Shown here: in pieces, positions 1-6,074 of the stretch
Numbering within the stretch: the first letter of the stretch is position 1
Layout of the letters: every line of letters begins with the position of its first letter
Source: an uncultured Bacilli bacterium
GTDB taxonomy: Bacteria; Bacillota_I; Bacilli_A; RF39; UBA660
DNA length: 15,119 bases
Direction of reading: 5' to 3'
Assembly (NCBI GenBank): GCA_947624125.1
Contig: CANQIY010000020.1
Span: forward strand, 1 to 15,119
Notes under the pieces: model-generated
What the model saw: only the letters and a program-made list of their open reading frames with translations
Told to the model about the DNA's origin: nothing
The model's database searches: none
Made by a program: the position numbers and the translations under genes

Positions 1-98
1 ATCAGCTTATTTTAATGTCTTTCATTGACAAGACACTTTTTTGCGTGTCAAAATTTAATTATTTTTTTTCAACCTTACTTCCTTTATTATCTACAAAC

Positions 99-128
99 AT
101 TATACTATAACATTGTATATTTAGTCAA
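99..128 (-). promoter_or_regulatory. Sigma-A-type promoter firing leftward out of the window
   Basis: On the minus strand TTGACT (123-128) and TATAAT (99-104) are separated by 18 bases, close to the sigma-A consensus. Transcription would start near position 92 and leave the window. An AAAGGAAG stretch lies about 10 bases downstream of that start, but no frame stays open from it to the left edge, so the gene driven must begin beyond position 1 or be an RNA. Confidence 0.5.
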
Positions 129-141
129 AATATGTTACGAT
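113..141 (+). promoter_or_regulatory. Possible promoter of the helicase gene
   Basis: TTGTAT (113-118) and TACGAT (136-141) are 17 bases apart, with a predicted start near 148. It overlaps the leftward promoter, so the two would compete for polymerase. Both boxes are imperfect. Confidence 0.35.
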
Positions 142-177
142 GTCAATTGAGAAACTTTTCTAAAAGAAAGGTCAAAA

Positions 178-1647
178 ATGCAAAAAAATTTTACTGTTAA
201 TGGCTATAATTTAGATATCCATCAAATGCAACTTATTAATTCAAATGAAAATTGCATCATCATTGCCGGAGCTGGGGCCGGAAAAACTCTAACAATTCTC
301 GGCAAAATAAACTATCTTATAGAATATCAAAATATAAAACCAAATGAAATTTTAGTTTTGTCATTTACCAATGCCTCAGTTAATGATATAAAAAGTAAAA
401 TAAATAACGATATCTCTGTGTTTACTTTTCATAAGTTAGCCATTCATATTCTAAAGCAATGCCAATTTCAATATACAATTTGCTCTCCTACTTTGCTTGC
501 ATACATCATTAAAGAAAGTGTTAATACTGCCCCGCTTAATATTCAAAAATTGATTTTAAGATATTTACATTTTAACGAAAAATACCCAAAATTTTTACTT
601 TCTAATACCTGTAAAAGTTTTTTAAAATATGTTGAATCATTTATAAATTTATGGAAAACTAATGCTTTTTCATGGCAAAATTTACAATTTAAAAATTTGC
701 GCAAACGGGAAAAACAAATTTTATTATATATGTTCTCCATCTACAAAGAATATATAAAAGAAAAAGCCAGTACTAAAGCACTCGATTTTGATGACCTTAT
801 TTTAGCTGCAACCAAAGAAGTACCAAATGGAAATTTTACTTATAAATATATCATAATTGATGAATTTCAAGACACTTCACAAATTCGTCTTAATCTTGTC
901 AAAGAACTAGTCAAATATACCCATGCCAAAATTATTGTTGTCGGCGATGATTGGCAATCTATTTACCATTTTAGTGGTTGTAATTTAGCTATTTTTCTTA
1001 ATTTTACTCATTATTTTTCAAATGTCAAAACAATTAAATTAATAAATACATATCGCAATAGCCAAGAGTTAATTAATATTGCCTCTACTTTTATTAAAAA
1101 AAATCCTATTCAAATAGATAAATCGTTAAAATCATTAAAAAATAATTCTTTGCCTCTTGTTTTTGTTCCTTATCATAATCCTACCCTAAGTTTTAAAAAA
1201 GTGCTCGATTATTTGTTAAATATCACAAATGATATAATGGTTCTAATCCGCAATAATAATGATATTTTTCAATATATTGATAATGATTTTCATTTTGATA
1301 ACGGAAATTTATACTATCTTAACCACCTACTTAAGCTTTTTACGGTTCATAAATCGAAAGGTTTGGAAAGCGAATATGTAGTTATTTTAAATTGCAATGA
1401 AGCCTATTTGGGATTTCCCAATAAAATTGAAAATGACAATTTAATAAATAAAATTTTTGAAGATAATGAAATACCTTTTGCTGAAGAAAGACGCCTATTT
1501 TATGTAGCTCTTACAAGATGTAAAATACAGACATATCTTTTATATAATGCTAAAACTCCATCGCGTTTTATAAAAGAAATAAAAAAGATAACAAAAAAAG
1601 AATTAGGTATTATTCCTTTTTTTGATAAAAATACTAACTCTTTTTAA
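178..1647 (+). CDS. Short UvrD/Rep-family (helicase IV-like) superfamily 1 DNA helicase
   Basis: ATP-dependent 3'-5' DNA helicase of superfamily 1A, 489 aa, presumably cytoplasmic. Visible motifs are Walker A GAGAGKT (31-37), motif Ia around 58-66, TFHKLAIHIL (83-92, a helicase IV-like pattern), motif II DEFQD (228-232), motif III GDDWQSIYHFSG (256-267), motif IV TYRNS (291-295), motif V TVHKSKGLE (389-397) and motif VI EERRLFYVALTR (436-447). All motifs needed for ATP hydrolysis are present, but the protein is far shorter than UvrD or PcrA (about 720 aa): the accessory subdomains are trimmed and there is almost no tail after motif VI. GAAAGG lies seven bases before the ATG. It is monocistronic and converges on popT with a 4-base overlap. 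A repair or recombination-intermediate role is inferred; it is not the housekeeping PcrA by length. Confidence 0.88.
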   Translation: MQKNFTVNGYNLDIHQMQLINSNENCIIIAGAGAGKTLTILGKINYLIEYQNIKPNEILVLSFTNASVNDIKSKINNDISVFTFHKLAIHILKQCQFQYTICSPTLLAYIIKESVNTAPLNIQKLILRYLHFNEKYPKFLLSNTCKSFLKYVESFINLWKTNAFSWQNLQFKNLRKREKQILLYMFSIYKEYIKEKASTKALDFDDLILAATKEVPNGNFTYKYIIIDEFQDTSQIRLNLVKELVKYTHAKIIVVGDDWQSIYHFSGCNLAIFLNFTHYFSNVKTIKLINTYRNSQELINIASTFIKKNPIQIDKSLKSLKNNSLPLVFVPYHNPTLSFKKVLDYLLNITNDIMVLIRNNNDIFQYIDNDFHFDNGNLYYLNHLLKLFTVHKSKGLESEYVVILNCNEAYLGFPNKIENDNLINKIFEDNEIPFAEERRLFYVALTRCKIQTYLLYNAKTPSRFIKEIKKITKKELGIIPFFDKNTNSF

Positions 1648-2531
1648 CGTTTTAGAAAATATTTTATTCCTTCAAGACCAAAAATTATAAAACCACCAAG
1701 AATGAAAAATAATAAATCAAAGGTTTCTAATGTTAAATATTTTTGGGCAGTTTCCAAAGTTGTTGGACCCATAATAATTGAAAATATCGAAGCAATCATC
1801 ATTCCTAATATTAAATAGATTATAAAACTCCGCTTCTTATCCAATGCTTTTCGCAATAGTTTGGTAAAATATAGAATACCAAAGATTACACCTAAGCCAA
1901 AAACTATCAATATTGGTACTGAACTAAAGTCAAAATTAACTAATAATTTTACTTTATTTATTAAAGGAACGTAAATACCAAAAATAAGAAGAATAGTTGA
2001 ACCGGAAATGCCAGGTAAAATCATGGCCGAAATAGCTAACATGGCTGCTAAAAACATATAAATTATTGTCACAATGTTAAAATTATCAATATTAAAGCTT
2101 TTGCCAACAACTCGATTTAGATATGTTATTAACAAAACTAAGAGCAAACCTCCTAAGAAAAAAATAATATTATAAAAACTTTTATCTAAATTTTTCTTTT
2201 CTTCTTTTATAACTATAGGAATAGCAAAAATTATAAAGCCTATAAATAATGAACTCAATTGATAGATATATTTATCAAATAAATTACTTAAGAATAATAT
2301 TGCGAAAATAATTCCTACCATCCATCCGATGCCTATTTTCATAAGATACAAAAAGGCATTTTTCTTTTGTAATTTATTACCGCGAAACAAATCATCTAAT
2401 GATTTTATAAATTTTTCATAAAATCCTAAAATAAAAGCAACTGTTCCCCCTGAAACTCCCGGTACACTATCCGCAAGTGCCATACAAAAGCCATTTATAA
2501 AATTTATAATATATTCCTTAATTTTTTTCAT
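1644..2531 (-). CDS. popT: DUF368-family membrane protein, undecaprenyl-phosphate translocase (PopT-like)
   Basis: Polytopic membrane protein of 295 aa from the chosen start. DUF368 proteins (PopT) are known to return undecaprenyl phosphate to the cytoplasmic face of the membrane for reuse in wall synthesis. The family's internally repeated signature is visible: PGVSGGT at 24-30 and PGISGS at 173-178, each beginning a hydrophobic helix; around eight hydrophobic segments follow. The frame is open for 26 more codons upstream, but that stretch overlaps the promoter, so the ATG at 2531 is chosen. AAAGG lies about 14 bases before it, which is longer than usual. The gene stands alone and shares its stop region with the convergent helicase gene. 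Confidence 0.88.
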   Translation of the reverse strand: MKKIKEYIINFINGFCMALADSVPGVSGGTVAFILGFYEKFIKSLDDLFRGNKLQKKNAFLYLMKIGIGWMVGIIFAILFLSNLFDKYIYQLSSLFIGFIIFAIPIVIKEEKKNLDKSFYNIIFFLGGLLLVLLITYLNRVVGKSFNIDNFNIVTIIYMFLAAMLAISAMILPGISGSTILLIFGIYVPLINKVKLLVNFDFSSVPILIVFGLGVIFGILYFTKLLRKALDKKRSFIIYLILGMMIASIFSIIMGPTTLETAQKYLTLETFDLLFFILGGFIIFGLEGIKYFLKR

Positions 2532-2558
2532 CTTTATAACGTTTACCTTTCTAAAATT

Positions 2559-2587
2559 ATTATAACAAATTATAAAAAATAATACAA
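2559..2587 (-). promoter_or_regulatory. Sigma-A promoter of popT
   Basis: On the minus strand TTGTAT (2582-2587) and a perfect TATAAT (2559-2564) are 17 bases apart. The predicted start near 2552 is about 20 bases upstream of the popT ATG. This supports the short popT start over the longer open frame. Confidence 0.6.
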
Positions 2588-2700
2588 TTATTCTTACATA
2601 AGTGCACAATCAAAGTCTTTATAAATCTACTTTCTTACAGCTCCACCACCAAGCCTTTTATAATTTACGACATAATCTATACTATTTTTTTTAATTATGA

Positions 2701-2706
2701 TAAAAT
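2701..2706 (+). promoter_or_regulatory. Extended -10 of the tRNA-Arg gene
   Basis: TGATAAAAT, an extended -10, ends eight bases before the tRNA, so transcription would begin at or next to its first base. The -35 region (TATACT, 2678-2683) is poor. Confidence 0.4.
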
Positions 2707-2714
2707 ATTAACAT

Positions 2715-2791
2715 GTCCTAGTAACTCAGCTGGATAGAGTAACGACCTCCTAAGTCGTAAGTCGGCAGTTCGAATCTGCCCTAGGACGCCA
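2715..2791 (+). tRNA. tRNA-Arg (anticodon CCU)
   Basis: A complete cloverleaf can be folded by eye: acceptor stem GTCCTAG/CTAGGAC, D stem ACTC/GAGT with loop AGCTGGATA, anticodon stem ACGAC/GTCGT with loop CTCCTAA (anticodon CCT, reading AGG), and T stem GGCAG/CTGCC with loop TTCGAAT. The discriminator is G and the 3' CCA is encoded, giving 77 nt. It reads rare AGG arginine codons. It lies alone between popT and the sporulation cluster and is followed by the terminator at 2861-2892. Confidence 0.95.
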
Positions 2792-2860
2792 TATTTTATT
2801 AACTATTTTTAAAAAGCACGTTTTATAAATTTTTTAAAAATTTTATATCTATATAAACAT

Positions 2861-2892
2861 AAAAACCTCTATCTTAAAAAGAGAGGTTTTTT
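2861..2892. terminator. Bidirectional intrinsic terminator
   Basis: A 9-bp stem AAAACCTCT/AGAGGTTTT encloses an 11-base loop and has a run of A on the left and T on the right. It can end the tRNA transcript on the plus strand and, nine bases beyond the spoVAE stop, the sporulation operon on the minus strand. Confidence 0.85.
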
Positions 2893-2900
2893 ACGTTCTA

Positions 2901-3248
2901 TTAATCTCTTGCTTTAAAAATCAGAGTAAAGACAAAAGAGAAAACTACAGCACTAATGATAGCAATACCAGATGAACACAATAAATTAGAAAATAAGCCT
3001 AAAATTCCACTTTCTTCATAACCAGCCATTCCTGCTGAATATAACATATGACCAAAATTAGAAATTAACGCTGTTGCTCCGGCTCCGGCCCAAGCTACAA
3101 TTTTATCATATATGCCTAAAAATGATAATAAAGCTCCCACAACTGTCGCACCACTGGTAATATGTCCCGGTGTTAATTTCGTATTATCTAAAATTATTTG
3201 ACAAATAAAACAAACTAACCCTGCAAAAAGAAAAGCACGTAAATACAT
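2901..3248 (-). CDS. spoVAE: Stage V sporulation protein AE (SpoVAEb-type)
   Basis: Small integral membrane protein, 115 aa, with hydrophobic segments near 3-20, 35-50, 55-75 and 85-110. It belongs to the SpoVA set that moves dipicolinic acid (DPA) and calcium into the forespore and releases it at germination. The sequence begins MYLRAFLFAGLVC and carries the LTPGHI-containing loop typical of SpoVAE/SpoVAEb. Its ATG directly abuts the spoVAD stop (TAA-ATG) with GGAGG eight bases before the start, so the two are translationally coupled. It is the last gene of the cluster, just before the terminator. Confidence 0.88.
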   Translation of the reverse strand: MYLRAFLFAGLVCFICQIILDNTKLTPGHITSGATVVGALLSFLGIYDKIVAWAGAGATALISNFGHMLYSAGMAGYEESGILGLFSNLLCSSGIAIISAVVFSFVFTLIFKARD

Positions 3249-4223
3249 TTATATTACCTCCAAACTAACAGCATGAGCAATTGTTGGAATCGGATTTTTT
3301 TGATTAACAAAAGTTTTGCTATGTAATGCTCCGGTACCAATTATCAATATTTTTTTATATTTACCTGTAGCAATTATTTTATTAAATAACACTAAAGGTA
3401 AACAAGCAGGCCCTGAACCTCCGGCATAAACATCTTGACTCTTTAAATAAAGCTCACAGCCAGCATCTACATATTTTCTTACTTTTAAATTATAATTTAA
3501 TTCACAAAAATGTTTAAAAATGTTGGCCCCAATACAACCTAAATCACCAGTCAAAATAAGGTCATAGTAATCAACATCTCTTTTTAAATCACGCAAATGT
3601 TCATACAACGTTCTTGCCGCTGCTGGTGCCATAGCCGCTCCTAAATTATTGGCATCTTTTATTCCCATCTCACTGACTTTTCCAATAGTTGCTGATTCTA
3701 TTTTGATTTTTCCTACCTCTTTTGATAATAATGTACTAATCGCCGCAGTTGTTGTAAATGTAGAAGTATGTGGTTTAGGAGTGCCATATTCTATTGGGTA
3801 GCGAAATTGTCTTTCCGCACTTAAATTATGTGAACTCGTTACGCCCACTACTCTTTTTATATTGGCATCTTTTAAAAACATACTTCCTACAATTAATATT
3901 TCTGGAAATGTTGCACAAGCACTATATAATCCTAGGAGAGAAATTGGATAATTTAAGCTTGCATAATTAGTCGCTGCTATTTGGTCTAATAAATCACCAC
4001 CAACTAATAAATTGATATCACTTTGAACTAACTTATTCCTATCTAATAATTTTTGAATTACATTTTTTTGCATTTTGACTTCTGCTAATTCAAAAGTTTT
4101 TTCACCATAATAATAATCGTCCATTGCAATATCTAATTTTTTTAACCTGCTATTGCTCTCAAGCGGACCAGCTATAGTAAACCAATCTTTTAAATACACA
4201 TCATTAAATCTTAAACTAGCCAT
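3249..4223 (-). CDS. spoVAD: Stage V sporulation protein AD, DPA-binding thiolase-fold protein
   Basis: Soluble 324-aa protein (family about 338 aa) with a thiolase-like fold. In Bacillus SpoVAD binds DPA at the inner spore membrane and is needed for DPA uptake. Recognisable parts are the N-terminal stretch around YLKDWFTIAGP, the segment GLYSACATFPEIL containing Cys103 at the place of the thiolase nucleophile, the internal GDLGCIG, and the GSGPACLP segment. GGTGG precedes the ATG by six bases, and the start overlaps the end of spoVAC by eight bases. No deletions or internal stops are seen; length and motifs suggest a functional protein. Confidence 0.92.
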   Translation of the reverse strand: MASLRFNDVYLKDWFTIAGPLESNSRLKKLDIAMDDYYYGEKTFELAEVKMQKNVIQKLLDRNKLVQSDINLLVGGDLLDQIAATNYASLNYPISLLGLYSACATFPEILIVGSMFLKDANIKRVVGVTSSHNLSAERQFRYPIEYGTPKPHTSTFTTTAAISTLLSKEVGKIKIESATIGKVSEMGIKDANNLGAAMAPAAARTLYEHLRDLKRDVDYYDLILTGDLGCIGANIFKHFCELNYNLKVRKYVDAGCELYLKSQDVYAGGSGPACLPLVLFNKIIATGKYKKILIIGTGALHSKTFVNQKNPIPTIAHAVSLEVI

Positions 4224-4653
4224 AGATTGCCACCTTTATCAAGCATAAAAAGAAAGCACTAACTATTCCATAAAGAATTACCGAACCGGCTAACTTAAAT
4301 ATATTAGCGCCAATTCCTGTTACTAATCCATCTTTTTTATAATCTATCGCTGCACTTTGGATACTATGCGCAAATCCAGTTGTTGGTATTATTAAACCAC
4401 ATTTAGCTTTCATCACAAGATTATCAAATTTACCGATTGCAGTCATGAATGATGCAAAAAGAATAAGAATAAATGCAAGCCAAGCACAAGAATCAACTCT
4501 TGAAAGGCCAAATGATTCCATTAAAATTCTCACTATTACTTCTCCAATAAAGCCCACTAAGCCACCAACACCAAATGCCACTAAAGCATTTTTTAATTTC
4601 GGTTCTTTAGGTGACAAACTTTTTACTAATTTTTGATATTCATCTTTATTCAT
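4216..4653 (-). CDS. spoVAC: Stage V sporulation protein AC, SpoVA channel component
   Basis: Integral membrane protein, 145 aa, matching the usual SpoVAC size of about 150. A charged N-terminus (KLVKSLSPKEPKLKN) is followed by several hydrophobic segments and the conserved segment KCGLIIPTTGFAHSIQSAA. In Bacillus SpoVAC acts as a mechanosensitive channel releasing DPA during germination. GGTG lies five bases before the ATG. The gene is the first of a three-gene spoVA set (AC, AD, AE); spoVAA, spoVAB and spoVAF, found in Bacillus, are not next to it. A SigG/SigF-like promoter sits in the 45-base gap between sigF and this gene. Confidence 0.93.
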   Translation of the reverse strand: MNKDEYQKLVKSLSPKEPKLKNALVAFGVGGLVGFIGEVIVRILMESFGLSRVDSCAWLAFILILFASFMTAIGKFDNLVMKAKCGLIIPTTGFAHSIQSAAIDYKKDGLVTGIGANIFKLAGSVILYGIVSAFFLCLIKVAIYG

Positions 4654-4667
4654 CTTATCACCATTTT

Positions 4668-4696
4668 TATTATGTGGTAAATAATGGAATTTATAC
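4668..4696 (-). promoter_or_regulatory. Candidate SigG/SigF-type forespore promoter of spoVAC-AD-AE
   Basis: On the minus strand GTATA (4692-4696) and CATAATA (4668-4674) are separated by 17 bases. These match the Bacillus SigG patterns GHATR and CATNHTA at the expected distance, directly after the sigF stop. The predicted start would be near 4661, giving a very short leader that partly cuts into the ribosome binding site; this is a weak point. Confidence 0.45.
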
Positions 4697-4698
4697 TT

Positions 4699-5343
4699 TT
4701 AATTTGTTAAATATTCACGCATTTTATTAATTCCCTTTTTTTCATATCTTGATACCATCACTTGGGTCATTTTTAATTTCCGTGCCACTTCACTCTGGGT
4801 TAAATCTTCAAAATATCTTGATTTTATTATTTCTTTTTCACAAGAATTAAGAACTTCTAAACTATCATTTAACATAATTTTTGTATCATAATCGTCATTA
4901 TTACTACTTATTTTTTCATAAGCACTACGCTCATTTTCACTTTCATTATCTAATGATAAGATAATGTTACCACTATTTATTGCAAGCTCGATTTCTTTAA
5001 GACTTATTCCTAAAAATTGGGCTATTTCATAATTACTTGGTATTTTTGCAAGCTTTTGGGCTAAAATATATCTTGTTTCTTCTATTTTACGATACAATTT
5101 TAAAATGTCCTTACTAATCTTTAAATTTTTATTGTTAGCAAGATTATACATTTCCCCAAAAATATAATCATAAGCATAAGTAGAAAATTTAGTTTGCCCG
5201 CTTTCCTTATAATTTTTTAAAGCTTTTAATAACCCAACTACTCCGGCTTGAAATAAATCACTTGCTTCAACGCCATAAAAATGACTAGCAACTTTCCAAA
5301 TTAAACGTTCATTATCTTTCAAAACTTTTTCGTAGTTCATCAT
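4699..5343 (-). CDS. sigF: Sporulation sigma factor of the SigF/SigG/SigB group
   Basis: Sigma-70 family factor, 214 aa, directing RNA polymerase to forespore genes. Region 2 is visible as DLFQAGVVGLLKALKNY and TKFSTYAYDYIFGEMYNL, region 3 around ILAQKLAKIPSNYEIAQFLG, and region 4.2 as LTQSEVARKLKMTQVMVSRY, the helix-turn-helix that reads the -35 and closely resembles SigF. Assignment to SigF rather than SigG rests on position directly behind the SpoIIAA-like gene and ahead of spoVA. Region 2 is divergent from Bacillus, with the usual GEI-R segment replaced by GEMYNLANN. Two adjacent ATG codons compete; AGGTGA touches the first, so the second (5340) has better spacing. It overlaps the upstream gene by about 30 bases, leaving no room for spoIIAB. 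Confidence 0.82.
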   Translation of the reverse strand: MMNYEKVLKDNERLIWKVASHFYGVEASDLFQAGVVGLLKALKNYKESGQTKFSTYAYDYIFGEMYNLANNKNLKISKDILKLYRKIEETRYILAQKLAKIPSNYEIAQFLGISLKEIELAINSGNIILSLDNESENERSAYEKISSNNDDYDTKIMLNDSLEVLNSCEKEIIKSRYFEDLTQSEVARKLKMTQVMVSRYEKKGINKMREYLTN

Positions 5344-5674
5344 TCACCTCGATTGCTTTTTTCGTTTTTTCTTCTGATAAAAAATGTTTTAAATGAAGTC
5401 TTTTTAAAGATTTTAAAATATTAAGAGGAACAGCACATAAATAAAGTTTAGCATGAGCTTTTTTTCTTATGCATTTAATTCGTAAAAGAGCATCAACACC
5501 AGTTTCGTCGATTTCTTTTAAATCCTGCAAGTTTATAATGACATAGGGAACTTTATGCTTTTTTAAAAGAGGTTCAATATAATTAGTTAGTTTATGACTA
5601 TTATTTCTGTTAAGTGAACCATTTAATCTAATAATAAATATTCCTTTTTCATATTCTACATTCATTCTTAACAT
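5312..5674 (-). CDS. spoIIAA: SpoIIAA-like anti-sigma factor antagonist (STAS domain) with altered phosphosite
   Basis: STAS-domain protein, 120 aa from the chosen start (Bacillus SpoIIAA 117 aa). In the classical switch SpoIIAA binds the kinase/anti-sigma SpoIIAB, frees SigF, and is phosphorylated on Ser58 in the motif DSSG. The N-terminus MNVEYEKGIFIIRLNGSLN and the segment INLQDLKEIDETG align by eye with Bacillus. Here the motif reads DETG (56-59): Glu replaces Ser58, and Thr takes the neighbouring position. The ATG at 5674 has AGGTGA four bases upstream; the longer frame to 5704 would begin at the predicted transcription start, so it is not used. The 3' end overlaps sigF by about 32 bases. 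Alternatives: an RsbV-like antagonist used by an unlinked kinase. Confidence 0.78.
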   Translation of the reverse strand: MLRMNVEYEKGIFIIRLNGSLNRNNSHKLTNYIEPLLKKHKVPYVIINLQDLKEIDETGVDALLRIKCIRKKAHAKLYLCAVPLNILKSLKRLHLKHFLSEEKTKKAIEVNDELRKSFER

Positions 5675-5713
5675 ACATTCACCTGCTATTTTAATATAGT
5701 ACATTGTTTAAAG

Positions 5714-5743
5714 ATTTTAAACAACTTCGACAAATGTTGTCAA
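5714..5743 (-). promoter_or_regulatory. Proximal promoter of the spoIIAA-sigF operon with embedded Spo0A box
   Basis: On the minus strand TTGACA (5738-5743) and TAAAAT (5714-5719) are 18 bases apart, and TTTGTCGAA (5726-5734) sits in the spacer. TGTCGAA is the Spo0A box of Bacillus. The upstream 7-mer TGACAAC lies three bases from it in the same direction, the head-to-tail spacing seen for paired 0A boxes. The predicted start is near 5707, about 33 bases before the spoIIAA ATG. No SigH-type boxes (AGGA/GAAT) were found. Confidence 0.55.
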
Positions 5744-5761
5744 AAAGAGACCAAAAGCAAA

Positions 5762-5837
5762 TTAAGGAAAACACCTTATTTTTTATTACTTATTTAAATT
5801 TTTTTATAAATTATTCCTTATATTAATTAACATATAA
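5762..5837 (-). other. Overlapping hairpins in the spoIIAA leader
   Basis: Minus-strand RNA contains TTCCTT...AAGGAA with an inner ATTA/TAAT pairing (5810-5837 region), then TAAGG-TGTTTT-CCTTA (5762-5778). The middle AAGG-type arm and the outer arms can pair in more than one way, so the two stems could exclude each other. No U-run follows either stem, so neither is a clear terminator on this strand. Confidence 0.3.
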
Positions 5838-5860
5838 TTAAGGAATTTTTCTATTAACAT
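5804..5860 (-). CDS. Possible 18-residue leader peptide or small membrane peptide upstream of spoIIAA
   Basis: A perfect AGGAGG (5869-5874) sits eight bases before an ATG at 5860 that opens an 18-codon frame ending in TAA: MLIEKFLNYMLINIRNNL. A second in-frame ATG at 5866 lies only two bases from the Shine-Dalgarno sequence. The peptide is hydrophobic with a Lys and an Arg and matches nothing I recognise. A strong promoter (5885-5914) would start transcription only a few bases upstream of the ribosome binding site, and the coding stretch contributes to the leader hairpins. It could be a leader peptide controlling spoIIAA-sigF or an independent micropeptide. Ribosome binding site quality is the main support; no conservation could be tested. 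Confidence 0.4.
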   Translation of the reverse strand: MLIEKFLNYMLINIRNNL

Positions 5861-5884
5861 AACCATTACCTCCTGGACAATATA

Positions 5885-5914
5885 ATTATATCACACAAAC
5901 ATTTGTTTTGACAA
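5885..5914 (-). promoter_or_regulatory. Distal promoter upstream of the leader peptide and spoIIAA
   Basis: On the minus strand TTGTCA (5909-5914) and TATAAT (5885-5890) are 18 bases apart, and TG one base before the -10 makes it an extended -10 promoter. The predicted start is near 5878. The spacer holds the imperfect inverted repeat ACAAA/TTTGT, a possible operator. Confidence 0.6.
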
Positions 5915-5938
5915 CCTTTTTTTTTATTTTTTTGAAGC

Positions 5939-5972
5939 AAAAAAAAGAAACACTCTTAATCATGTTTCTTTT
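5939..5972 (-). terminator. Intrinsic terminator after the yihY operon
   Basis: On the minus strand a 9-bp stem AAAAGAAAC/GTTTCTTTT with a 12-base loop is followed by a continuous T run. It lies about 100 bases past the yihY-like stop and separates that operon from the sporulation promoters. Confidence 0.7.
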
Positions 5973-6026
5973 AAGTATTACTTTCCAATATCGTTAGTAA
6001 TAAATACTAGATTGATATCGAAAATA

Positions 6027-6060
6027 AAATATGTACTAAGTAATACCTGTGTACATATTT
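6027..6060 (-). repeat. 10-bp perfect inverted repeat (hairpin) past the yihY-like gene
   Basis: AAATATGTAC (6027-6036) and GTACATATTT (6051-6060) form a perfect stem with a 14-base loop. On the minus strand it is followed by a T-rich stretch, so it may be a first, weaker terminator. The remaining gap to 5973 holds further short inverted repeats (TAGTA/TACTA; GTATTACTT/AAGTAATAC) and no gene. Confidence 0.5.
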
Positions 6061-6074
6061 ATTATTAACTCATC

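Noticed and set aside
543..740. 65-aa minus-strand open frame within the helicase gene
   Set aside because: It is a shadow of the real gene in another frame, with no ribosome binding site or recognisable motif.
2620..2700. Minus-strand frame ending NYKRLGGGAVRK before a TAG, just upstream of the tRNA
   Set aside because: It has no usable start codon or ribosome binding site, is under 30 codons, and overlaps the tRNA promoter.
2825..2846. A/T-only palindrome after the tRNA
   Set aside because: It contains no G or C, and the adjacent GC-containing stem explains termination better.
4445..4636. 63-aa plus-strand open frame opposite spoVAC
   Set aside because: It is the antisense of a well-conserved gene and has no independent support.
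5762..5786. Plus-strand hairpin TAAGG/CCTTA followed by six T, as a terminator
   Set aside because: The stem is only five pairs and mostly A-T, and no plus-strand gene precedes it.
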